Shown here in pieces: positions 18,637 to 25,554 of a stretch of DNA of 64,000 bases (positions within the stretch are counted from its first letter, which is position 1; every line of letters starts with the position of its first letter). The notes beneath the pieces were generated by a model, which searched no databases, was not told the origin of the DNA, and saw only the letters and a list, made by a program, of their open reading frames with translations. This DNA is from CAVRCT01 sp963719645. GTDB taxonomy: Bacteria; Pseudomonadota; Gammaproteobacteria; DSM-16500. The stretch is from assembly GCA_963719645.1 (NCBI GenBank), contig CAVRCT010000003.1, positions 34,926-98,925 on the forward strand. The letters run 5' to 3'. Position numbers and translations under genes: made by a program.

Positions 18637-19155
18637 TTGCTAAAAACATTTCTTTTCACAGATGCAGCGACTTCATCCCAAGCCGGAATTTCAATCGGTT
18701 TATTTTTGTTGTTAGATCAAGATCAATTAACCGCATTAGCAGATTTTTCAATGGACGATTTATCGACAAGGCTATCTGATAACGTCGTTTATAAACAATA
18801 TGAATCCAAAAAATCCACCGAGACAGAGATTCGAATTGTCATTGACGCGCTTCATACGTTATCAAAAAATGTTGAACATCCCATTGAGATATACACAGAT
18901 TGCCAAAGTCTATGTGATTTAATGACGCGAAGAAAAGAAAAATTGGAAAAAAGTTGTTTTATCACGCGAACAGGAAAAATGCTTGCCCATGCGGCGCTTT
19001 ATAAAGAGCTATTTGCAGTCACAAAAAATTTTCGGATAACACTGATCAAAGTCAAAGGACATGCTCCCGCTCATCAACGTCTGACGATACAAGAAAAAAT
19101 TTTCACCCTGTTGGATAAGCTATGCCGTAAAAAGCTGCGGATTATTTTGCGTTAA
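18637..19155 (+). CDS. RNase H-like fold protein of unknown role
   Basis: 172 residues starting at TTG 18637, 8 bases after an AGGA sequence; no ATG start gives the same conserved N-terminus. The order of acidic residues matches RNase HI: Asp9 in LFTDAAT, Glu64 in STETEIRIVIDAL, Asp88 in IYTDCQSL, and the KVKGHAPAHQ segment near 147 corresponding to the His loop. It could be a divergent ribonuclease H; activity is not proven, and the first strand (GISIGLFLLLDQDQ) is unusual. It stands alone between palindromic repeats. Confidence 0.6.
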   Translation: MLKTFLFTDAATSSQAGISIGLFLLLDQDQLTALADFSMDDLSTRLSDNVVYKQYESKKSTETEIRIVIDALHTLSKNVEHPIEIYTDCQSLCDLMTRRKEKLEKSCFITRTGKMLAHAALYKELFAVTKNFRITLIKVKGHAPAHQRLTIQEKIFTLLDKLCRKKLRIILR

Positions 19156-19198
19156 GGTTTTAGCAGGTGATCCAGCTGGAGACTTAATAGTCTTCACT

Positions 19199-19262
19199 TA
19201 AGAATGGGCTCTCAACTAAACATCAGAAATTTGCGGAAGATGCTTCGGAGCGAAAAGCGCTT
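19199..19262. repeat. Half copy of the family 3 element
   Basis: CAACTAAACATCAGAAATTTGC and CTTCGGAGCGAAAAGCGCTTAGGAT match the right half of the palindromes at 18298 and 37553, with several mutations. It appears to be a decayed remnant. Confidence 0.6.
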
Positions 19263-19284
19263 AGGATTGTATCCGCGTTACTTG

Positions 19285-19860
19285 TTATGGAAACCGAGCG
19301 TCCTGTGTTTTGCCATGATCGGTATCACGATCATATTTGATGTCCCAGGCATTATGTAGATTGATGACTTCTTTGGCTGCTTTTTCTAAAAGCGCTTTTA
19401 GTATAAGACAATTCGGTTGGGGTGAAACACTATACAAAGCTTTTTCAACATCCATCGCAGTCGATTTACCATTCTCAGCATGACCTGCTTCGTGAGTCTC
19501 TAAGTGAGCCATGTAATTATTCCATACTGTTTGCAACTCAGGCGTACTTTGCGTCTCATTCGTCCACTCTGGCAAGGTAGAAGTAATTGTTACCGTCGTG
19601 CTTGCGAGAGTGAGATGGCATCCATTTTGAGTGGGTGTGTCATAGTGCCATTCATAATGCCAATTGACATACCAGTCTGTTTTCGCATCATTACGCTGAC
19701 CATTTTTATCAAGCGGTCCTAATAAATTCATTTGCGCACGCAATGCGTCTGCGGTAGTTCCACTGATTTTGTAATAATTTGTTTTTTCTATTATTGTCGG
19801 TGCTGCAATGGAAGTTGTTGTGAGCAGTAACAGTAAGCTGAGTATTGATTTGTTTTTCAT
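19285..19860 (-). CDS. Secreted DUF922-type putative zinc protease
   Basis: 191 residues with an N-terminal signal peptide (MKNKSILSLLLLLTTTSIAA). A zinc-protease-like HEAGH motif lies at 123-127 (LETHEAGHAENG), together with WYVNWHYEWHYD, both characteristic of the DUF922 family. The protein would act in the periplasm or outside the cell. No substrate is known. It is a single gene, with degenerate REP-like repeats upstream. Confidence 0.7.
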   Translation of the reverse strand: MKNKSILSLLLLLTTTSIAAPTIIEKTNYYKISGTTADALRAQMNLLGPLDKNGQRNDAKTDWYVNWHYEWHYDTPTQNGCHLTLASTTVTITSTLPEWTNETQSTPELQTVWNNYMAHLETHEAGHAENGKSTAMDVEKALYSVSPQPNCLILKALLEKAAKEVINLHNAWDIKYDRDTDHGKTQDARFP

Positions 19861-19914
19861 ATCGATACGCTATTTGGGTTGTATGTAAGAGCTTTTATTA
19901 TATCACAGAGTCAC

Positions 19915-20242
19915 GTTGGGTAGAGCGCCAGTGTACCTATCTAGTCGGTCTATACACGTTTAGCGAAACCCAACATTATCGTTATTCATTTGTTGGTAGG
20001 TGACGATTGTAAAGAAAAAGGTACCCTCTTTGGTTTGTGAACGACGGTATTTCATCATTTTTTTCTGGATAAATTTATGGTGTTTGTTGGGGTTCGCGGG
20101 TGTTCAATCTGATTAATGAGTGTAGTGTTGGGTTTCGCTGCGCTCTACCCAACCTACGAGATTATTGTGGGATGCGTGAAACCAAGCGAGTCACGTAGGT
20201 TGGGTAGAGCGCAGCGAAACCCAACATTTTCCGTTATTCATT
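19915..20242. repeat. Cluster of REP-like GTTGGGTTTCGCTGCGCTC palindromes
   Basis: Three copies: a degenerate one at 19915-19982 (ends GTTGGGTAGAGCGC and GCGAAACCCAAC), a compact one at 20125-20158, and one at 20192-20242 in the opposite orientation. The last continues with AACATTTTCCGTTATTCATT, as does the copy at 22005-22060. These are the palindromes mobilised by RAYT transposases, one of which is encoded at 22049. Confidence 0.8.
19992..20100 (-). pseudogene. Remnant of a RAYT transposase (first ~20 codons only)
   Basis: On the minus strand from an ATG at 20055, the reading MKYRRSQTKEGTFFF then TIVTYQ matches the first residues of the intact RAYT at 22049-22591 (MRYRRSKTKGGTFFF). The upstream non-coding bases (ATTTATGGTGTTTGTTG) also match. 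After TIVTYQ it jumps straight to the REP-like terminal sequence, so nearly all of the gene is deleted. It is an internal-deletion derivative of the RAYT element. Confidence 0.75.
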
Positions 20243-20311
20243 TACATTAAAAAAATCTTTTGCAACAAAAAAAGTGAAATTAAAGCGCGTTAAATTTTTA
20301 AGAACACAATG

Positions 20312-20839
20312 CTAAGACTTAGCTCTTAACGAAAAACAGTTCTTAGATTGAGGCAAGGTGATTTCCAATAATGTTAAGCTAGATTGATAAATACCAGGGC
20401 ATGTTGATTCGCGCGGACCTCCAATATTTAGCGTGTGAATCTCATTTTCTTTGATCCAAGTTGCTATTAAGGTTGAGTTAGTCTCTGTAGATTTTGATAA
20501 ATCAATAATTAAGTATGGCTTATTTTGTTTTTTAGCATGCTCAATAGTTAACAATGTTCCATCTTTAATTTGTTGTGGTAGAGGTATTTGTGGAACAATA
20601 ATTAATGTGCCGTCAGAATCCTCAATATTATTTTTAGTTCGTGCAGCATAATTTTCACCCTCAACTTTGAACTCTCCTGAGACTTCATTTAGATTTTTAT
20701 ATTTTTCCGGTATCGTTCCGTTTTCATCCAATCTTCCTTTTGGACACCAACCACCGTATTCAAAACCTAGTAATATAGCTGCATCTAATGCAGCGCGATC
20801 AACACCTGTTTGAGCGCCAGAGATAATTTTTCGAAGCAT
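20312..20839 (-). CDS. Putative molybdenum carrier-type (SLOG-fold) protein
   Basis: 175 residues beginning IISGAQTGVDRAALDAA, followed by GWCPKGRLDENGTIPEKY and, later, DGTLIIVPQ and NIGGPRESTCPG. These are the signatures of the MoCo_carrier family (related to YpsA and the SLOG superfamily), a nucleotide- or cofactor-binding Rossmann-like fold. The function in bacteria is not established; carriage of molybdenum cofactor is by analogy. It is flanked by REP-like repeats on one side. Confidence 0.75.
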   Translation of the reverse strand: MLRKIISGAQTGVDRAALDAAILLGFEYGGWCPKGRLDENGTIPEKYKNLNEVSGEFKVEGENYAARTKNNIEDSDGTLIIVPQIPLPQQIKDGTLLTIEHAKKQNKPYLIIDLSKSTETNSTLIATWIKENEIHTLNIGGPRESTCPGIYQSSLTLLEITLPQSKNCFSLRAKS

Positions 20840-21008
20840 GAATTTTACCCTCGGATTAAGTTGGGATATTTAAAAGGTGTAAATTTTTTGGGAAATCATA
20901 TACATCAATACCAATTTTTTAATGTAATTAACTAGTAGATTTGCAGGAGCGGTAAAAATTAAACTTATGGGCTGGCTCGATAAAATACTCCCACCCAGGC
21001 AGCTTAAG
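20840..21008. other. Short intergenic stretch, nothing recognised
   Basis: No promoter, hairpin or open frame that can be supported is seen between the carrier-type gene and the SDR gene. A short minus-strand frame here is only an out-of-frame overlap of the SDR gene. Confidence 0.3.
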
Positions 21009-21767
21009 TTAACTCGGCAGTTGATCTGACAACCAATGAGGGTGATGCGTGACATCATAGATATTCCAGAGTGTTTGACTAAATAAAGAATTATCTGTTT
21101 TCATTAATACCCACAGGATAAATTCTGCTGCTATTCGTGGATTAATTAACTTTTTATTTTCCTCTGCATGAAGATAAAATTCACGATTGGGTAAAACAAG
21201 TTCGTTTTCATTTCTAAGGTTTAGTTGCATGTTGGTATCAAGCATTCCAGGACGCAGATTTGCAAAATAAATTCCTCGTCGATTCAACTCCGCATTTAAA
21301 CATAAAGTGGAATGTTCTAACGCTGATTTAGTTACACAGTAAGGCATCAATCCGGAAAGCGCTAAATCAGCGGCGCCAGAAGAAATATGCAAAACACGCT
21401 GGCCATTGACTAATAATGGCAAAAAATGCTGTGTAATAAGAGTTGGCGCAAAATAATTTGCTTCAAAGTGTTCGCGTAGTAAAGATTCGCTCAGAGAATC
21501 AAACTGAGATGCTTTGATCATTGCTGCATTGTGAATGATTGATAGAGATTTTTTCTTATCGACAATTTTGTAAATAGCTTCTCTGCCTTCATGAGTAGCA
21601 ATGTCTGCTACGACTGGCTCAATTCGTTCAGAAATTTGAGCAAGTTTTTCTAATGCGGTTCTGTTCCTACCAACGGCATAAACATGACAGCCTGCTTCTG
21701 AAAGTCGTAATGCAACGGCGCGTCCTAACCCTTGAGAACAACCCGTTACTAAAAAATTGTTTAGCAT
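21009..21767 (-). CDS. Short-chain dehydrogenase/reductase
   Basis: 252 residues of the SDR family. The nucleotide-binding motif TGCSQGLG is at 8-15, HNAA at 79-82 replaces NNAG, and the catalytic Ser (SSG at 129-131) and YxxxK (Tyr143, Lys147 in YCVTK) are present. The RPGMLDTNM loop is typical. It is an NAD(P)-dependent oxidoreductase of unknown substrate. It is a single gene, and about 280 bases separate it from the RAYT element. Confidence 0.85.
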   Translation of the reverse strand: MLNNFLVTGCSQGLGRAVALRLSEAGCHVYAVGRNRTALEKLAQISERIEPVVADIATHEGREAIYKIVDKKKSLSIIHNAAMIKASQFDSLSESLLREHFEANYFAPTLITQHFLPLLVNGQRVLHISSGAADLALSGLMPYCVTKSALEHSTLCLNAELNRRGIYFANLRPGMLDTNMQLNLRNENELVLPNREFYLHAEENKKLINPRIAAEFILWVLMKTDNSLFSQTLWNIYDVTHHPHWLSDQLPS

Positions 21768-22004
21768 GTTTTTTCCTGATAAGTTTAAACGGAAAATAAT
21801 TCAGTCTTAAATGGATTGTAACTTATAAAATTCATGTGATAGAGCTCAGTTTAAGTGAAGGTAAAAAGGTGCTCAGTATATGGCTGCTGTAATATGAAGT
21901 AAATAGCATAGAAAAAATGCAAATAGACTTGTTTACGGTTAAGATTATGTGAAGGCGTCAATCGATTTTATTGTTTATGTCATTCTTTTAAAAAATATTT
22001 TTTA
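21768..22004. other. Intergenic stretch, nothing recognised
   Basis: An A+T-rich stretch between the SDR gene and the REP palindrome. It presumably carries the SDR promoter, but no box is clear enough to call. Confidence 0.3.
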
Positions 22005-22060
22005 GTCACGTAGGTTGGGTAGAGCGCAGCGAAACCCAACATTTTCCGTTATTCATTCAC
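22005..22060. repeat. REP-like palindrome at the 3' side of the RAYT gene
   Basis: GTAGGTTGGGTAGAGCGCAG followed by CGAAACCCAAC and ATTTTCCGTTATTCATTCAC. Essentially identical to 20192-20242. Together with the inverted copy at 22670-22703 it brackets the transposase gene. Confidence 0.8.
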
Positions 22061-22591
22061 ATTAAAGTTACTTAAAAACGGCTGCTCAGATGAACCCCAA
22101 TCAGGTAAATAAATTTGTTTGTTAACGTAATGTTGAAAACTAGAATATTTCCATTGAGAAGCGCCATCGACATAGTGATGTTTAATGGGATTGTAATGGA
22201 TATAATCTAAATATTTTGCTAGCTCTTCTTCGCTTCGAATCTCATGTTCCCAAAATCGTCTCTGCCAAATGCTTTGTTCTTTTTTATTTTTTCTGGATGG
22301 GGTCAGTGAGATTTTAGAGTTAGGTAAATAGAGTCGGGTAAAGCAACTTTTAATTAATCGCCAACGCATTGAGAAGTCATTATCATTTTCGGGTAATGTC
22401 CAAATGCAATGAAAATGATCTGGTAACAAAACGTAACCGATCATTTTAAAGGGGTGTTTATTCTTGATTTGTTTTATCGCATTCATAAATTGACTTGCAG
22501 TTAAGTCATCATTGAAGATTTTTCTTCGTTGGTAGGTGACGATTGTAAAGAAAAAGGTGCCCCCTTTGGTTTTTGAACGACGGTATCGCAT
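22049..22591 (-). CDS. REP-associated tyrosine transposase (RAYT)
   Basis: 180 residues of the IS200/IS605-like Y1 transposase family. The HUH motif is HFH at 59-61 (LLPDHFHCIW), and the tyrosine-bearing segment YIHYNPIKH is at 130-138. SIWQRRFWEHEIRSEEEL is typical of RAYTs. Such single-copy, domesticated transposases act on nearby REP palindromes. Here REP-like palindromes lie in inverted orientation on both sides, and more copies are scattered between 19.9 and 22.7 kb. The gene appears intact. Confidence 0.9.
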   Translation of the reverse strand: MRYRRSKTKGGTFFFTIVTYQRRKIFNDDLTASQFMNAIKQIKNKHPFKMIGYVLLPDHFHCIWTLPENDNDFSMRWRLIKSCFTRLYLPNSKISLTPSRKNKKEQSIWQRRFWEHEIRSEEELAKYLDYIHYNPIKHHYVDGASQWKYSSFQHYVNKQIYLPDWGSSEQPFLSNFNVNE

Positions 22592-22669
22592 TAGTGTTCC
22601 TGTATAGATTTATGGTGTTTGTTGTGGTTTGCGGAGGCTTTTTGATTGGCAAGATTATTTCAGGGGTTT

Positions 22670-22703
22670 GTTGGGTTTCGCTGCGCTCTACCCAACCTAC
22701 GGG
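22670..22703. repeat. REP-like palindrome at the 5' side of the RAYT gene
   Basis: GTTGGGTTTCGCTGCGCTC followed by TACCCAACCTACGGG, the inverse of the copy at 22005. With it, it defines a RAYT-REP unit of about 0.7 kb. Confidence 0.8.
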
Positions 22704-22820
22704 TTATTTGGTTGGGGACAGAGAATCCAGTGGGTGGATTTGTAATTGGCGGGAGGGCGTCAATCACATTAAGAATATAATCGATTGATTGTATGTTGTT
22801 TTTCTAATTCTATTTTTCAA

Positions 22821-22840
22821 GGTACCCCCAAATGTACCCC
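22821..22840. repeat. Left-end GGGGTA motifs (candidate integrase arm sites)
   Basis: GGTACCCCC at 22821-22829 and TACCCC at 22835-22840, spaced 13 bases apart. They match, in inverse orientation, the GGGGGTA motifs near the integrase at 33906-34066. Confidence 0.5.
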
Positions 22841-22856
22841 AGTTCAGATTCTATTT

Positions 22857-22883
22857 AGGCCTTTACTTGAACTAATAAAGGCC
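22857..22883. other. Hairpin near the left end of the element
   Basis: GGCCTTTA (from 22858) and TAAAGGCC pair around a 10-base loop. There is only a weak T-rich tail on the plus strand. It may be a terminator for plus-strand transcription entering the island. Confidence 0.35.
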
Positions 22884-22893
22884 ATTCTTTTGT

Positions 22894-23301
22894 TTAGTGG
22901 GTTGGGAAAAAATGAAACAGCCATTTGACTAATTCAATTGAGAATTGAGCAAGTAGAAATAAAAAACCCGCCATAAGCCATATTTTCCATTGCCTTAATT
23001 GGCTGGTCAGGAAATCTCTATCTACAGATTTAACCAAATCTTTAATGTTATTTCGTACCGGTTCATTTTTATTAATGAGACTGAGGAAGCTATTCTCAAA
23101 CATATCTGACATTTTCACTGCTTCTTTCGAAGTTTCAAGCAGAGTATTTGCGATCTGGGTAGGAGAGCCGAATTTTTCTTCAAGCGCTTTTACTCTTGCT
23201 GTGAGATTACTAATATCTTTAGTATGTTCATCTATTGGGGCAACTAAGCTTTTAGCATCAAAATCTTCTTTAATTTGAGCTCTGGATTGTTCAGCGATCA
23301 T
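22894..23301 (-). CDS. Unknown protein with coiled coil and C-terminal membrane segment
   Basis: 135 residues, not recognised as a named family. A soluble, probably coiled-coil N-terminal part (DEHTKDISNLTARVKALEEKF) is followed by a helix and a single C-terminal hydrophobic segment (WLMAGFLFLLAQFSIELVKW). This is a tail-anchored layout. Its start overlaps the end of the upstream gene by 11 bases, so the two are cotranscribed. Confidence 0.7.
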   Translation of the reverse strand: MIAEQSRAQIKEDFDAKSLVAPIDEHTKDISNLTARVKALEEKFGSPTQIANTLLETSKEAVKMSDMFENSFLSLINKNEPVRNNIKDLVKSVDRDFLTSQLRQWKIWLMAGFLFLLAQFSIELVKWLFHFFPTH

Positions 23302-23554
23302 GAGAAGTCTCCTTGTCTACTTTGCTGACAAGTAAATCATCTGCTGGTTTTAATATTCTTTTTGAGCCGTCTTTCTGTTCCGCGTAAAGATAACCATCTT
23401 CTGTAAGTGTCAGGGCTGCGATTGCAAAACGCAGAACGCTTTCTCTATCTTTAAATCCCCATTTTTCTTGGATTTGGCTCAAAGCTCTGAGATCGCCATT
23501 GTTAACGCGTAATTGGAGACCATCGCTATCTTCTTTAGTTTTTAATATGGCCAT
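23291..23554 (-). CDS. Small unknown protein, possibly ribbon-helix-helix-like
   Basis: 87 residues. The LQLRVNNGDLRALSQIQEKW and ESVLRFAIAAL stretches look like a strand followed by helices, reminiscent of small DNA-binding partners, but no known motif is certain. It has an AAGAAG ribosome-binding sequence and overlaps the following membrane-anchored gene by 11 bases. The pair could act together. Confidence 0.65.
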   Translation of the reverse strand: MAILKTKEDSDGLQLRVNNGDLRALSQIQEKWGFKDRESVLRFAIAALTLTEDGYLYAEQKDGSKRILKPADDLLVSKVDKETSHDR

Positions 23555-23713
23555 AATTTCTTCTTAAGATGTCTTAGGTTGTTAAAATTGATCGTATCAT
23601 TATAGGATATGAGCTGTAAAATTAGAAGCTCGGTATGTCTTTTTTGACGATAAGATATGGTACAGAACCAGGCATACAAATGCACCTCATTAGTGTGCAA
23701 AATTAGACTGATT

Positions 23714-24187
23714 TTAACTTGAACCCTTTTTTTCTTCGCCAGTAGGAATATGAGTTATATTGTATTTTTTTAAATTTAAATTGATTTGAGTCCAAGCTAA
23801 AAATCCATTAATTAATTGCTCGTTTTTTCCTTCTAGTATGTTGTAATTTGCGATTGCTTTTAAAATTGCGCCTAAAGCACATTCATCTGCATCCATGGTT
23901 GTATATTCGTCTTCGTCGGGATCCAGGTGCTTGACGTCGTTAATGTGTAATACATTATTAACATCTTTGCCAATTTCAGAAAGACTGCAAGTACCATTTT
24001 CTTTTTTTAGTAAAACATTGGTGAAGTTATCTTTGCCTGCTCTTGTAACCAGTTCACAAAAAATAACATCAGCGGCACCTGCTAAAGTAATAATAGAAAA
24101 CCTATCATCCCCTCTGCAAAATAGCACGATTGCTGTTTCTAATTGCTTTGCTGCAAGATCAAGGCGTTTGTGTGTTTCTTTGGGCAT
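23714..24187 (-). CDS. Unknown protein, paralogue of the next gene upstream
   Basis: 157 residues. The segment QLETAIVLFCRGDDRFSIIT continuing LAGAADVIFCELVTRAGKDNF aligns clearly with QLKTAVWLFLNNKDLSSVIT in the protein of 24159-24683. The shared pattern is QLxTAxxLF-(6)-SxITLAxA-(5)-LVxxAGKxxF. I know this as a helical family of unknown function in bacterial genomes, without a reliable name. It overlaps the upstream gene by 29 bases. Confidence 0.7.
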   Translation of the reverse strand: MPKETHKRLDLAAKQLETAIVLFCRGDDRFSIITLAGAADVIFCELVTRAGKDNFTNVLLKKENGTCSLSEIGKDVNNVLHINDVKHLDPDEDEYTTMDADECALGAILKAIANYNILEGKNEQLINGFLAWTQINLNLKKYNITHIPTGEEKKGSS

Positions 24188-24683
24188 TTTTTTCTTTTAT
24201 CCGAAGTAAATTTTTAGGAACATCTTTCAGTTCTTCCATTAGTTTTTTGCCGCTTGCATTATGCCAAGTCCAAGTTAAAAAAGCTTTTACAAAGGGCTCT
24301 TCTTGACCATATAACGTGACATAGTCAGTAATTGTTCTAGCTAAGCCATCTACTGCGCACCGGAGTAAATCAAGCTCAATAGTCTCGGGACAAGATTTGC
24401 CCATATGTTTGTGGGGTATAATACCTAAGGCTTTATCCATAAAATGGTTGTATTTCGCTCTGCCAGGGGTATTGCCATTGAAGTGATTATATATACTGCA
24501 TGCGTAATCAATAAATGGTTCCTTTCCCGCATTGCGAACAAGTTGGCTTAAAATGTTTCCGGACGCGCTCGCAAGTGTAATGACCGATGATAAATCTTTG
24601 TTATTTAAAAATAGCCATACTGCGGTTTTTAATTGAGCAATTGCTATTTCTTTCTTATGGTATTTTTTTTCTGAAGTAGTCAT
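24159..24683 (-). CDS. Unknown protein, paralogue of the next gene downstream
   Basis: 174 residues. It shares the ITLASASGNILSQLVRNAGK-type core with the downstream gene, so the two are a tandem duplication that diverged. The C-terminal halves are also alike (FVKAFLTWTWHNASGKKL versus LINGFLAWTQINLNLKKY). The IS66 element inserted about 90 bases upstream of its start and may have separated it from its original promoter. Confidence 0.7.
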   Translation of the reverse strand: MTTSEKKYHKKEIAIAQLKTAVWLFLNNKDLSSVITLASASGNILSQLVRNAGKEPFIDYACSIYNHFNGNTPGRAKYNHFMDKALGIIPHKHMGKSCPETIELDLLRCAVDGLARTITDYVTLYGQEEPFVKAFLTWTWHNASGKKLMEELKDVPKNLLRIKEKNAQRNTQTP

Positions 24684-24855
24684 GTGGTTTTGTCTATAAT
24701 CACCGAAACTTGTTCACAAAAAGGTGAGATACTTTGATTAGCAAGTATCTCATGATTTAGTGGAGATAAGTAAGGTAAGCGTTTAGCCAACCCCATCTTC
24801 TCAACCCCCTAAAATTACTCCATCCTATTTCCTTCAATAATCAAGGAGCAAATAA

Positions 24856-25170
24856 ATGGATAAAGTCGAGCAACGAGAAAAGTGGAAAATCTTAATCGAA
24901 GAGCAAGAACAAAGTGGCCTGTCCCAAATTAATTTTTGCAAACAAAAAAATTTATCCTCAGCACAATTTGGATATTATCGCGGTATTTTAAAGCCAAAAC
25001 CTTTGAAAGATCTAAAACCAGTCGGATCGTTTGCTTCGGTTAAAATCAATCAACAATCAAACGAAAAAGAAATACGTTTGAATTTACCAAATGGATTTCA
25101 ATGCGTGTTTTCTTCTGCTGTAGATGCATTGCACATTAAAAAACTAGTAGAGGTATTATTGGCATGTTAA
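24856..25170 (+). CDS. tnpA: IS66-type accessory protein TnpA
   Basis: 104 residues. The SGLSQINFCKQKNLSSAQFG motif and the C-terminal LHIKKLVEVLLAC are those of IS66 ORF1 proteins, which have a helix-turn-helix-like N-terminus and are needed for transposition. Its stop overlaps the tnpB start by 7 bases. Confidence 0.9.
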   Translation: MDKVEQREKWKILIEEQEQSGLSQINFCKQKNLSSAQFGYYRGILKPKPLKDLKPVGSFASVKINQQSNEKEIRLNLPNGFQCVFSSAVDALHIKKLVEVLLAC

Positions 25171-25514
25171 TACCTGATGATGTGAAAATTTATTTTTATA
25201 CTCAGCCGGTTGATATGAGAAAGTCAATTGATACTCTTAATATTTTGATTTCTGAAATCATGAAAATGAATCCAATTGACGGAAGTTTATTTCTATTTCG
25301 CGGGAAAAGTGGTAACAAATTAAAAGCTCTTTATTATGAGATGAATTGTTTTACTTTGTGGTACCGTCGATTAGAGAGAGGCAGGTTTGTTTTTGCTCGT
25401 GATGCGGAAGGTTGTATTGAGATGAGCAGAGAGCATTTAAAATGGTTGCTAGCAAGCGACAAATATTCTCGAATCAATAATATGAGGTCAAGCCAGATAG
25501 AAAGTTTTTGCTAA
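25164..25514 (+). CDS. tnpB: IS66-type accessory protein TnpB (Orf2)
   Basis: 116 residues beginning MLIPDDVKIYFYTQPVDMRK. The SIDTL, LFLFRGKSGNKLKALYYE and WYRRLERGRF segments are the hallmark of the IS66 Orf2 family. Translationally coupled to tnpA; its exact role is unknown but it is required with TnpA and TnpC. Confidence 0.93.
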   Translation: MLIPDDVKIYFYTQPVDMRKSIDTLNILISEIMKMNPIDGSLFLFRGKSGNKLKALYYEMNCFTLWYRRLERGRFVFARDAEGCIEMSREHLKWLLASDKYSRINNMRSSQIESFC

Positions 25515-25554
25515 AATACTCGAAAATATAGCTATTCTTTGCTATATTGAGCGC

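Noticed and set aside
22740..22860. Left attachment site duplicating the tRNA-Ser 3' end
   Set aside because: GGCGGGAGGGCG at about 22748 resembles part of GGCGGAGAGGGCGGG, but it is too short and interrupted to accept as att.
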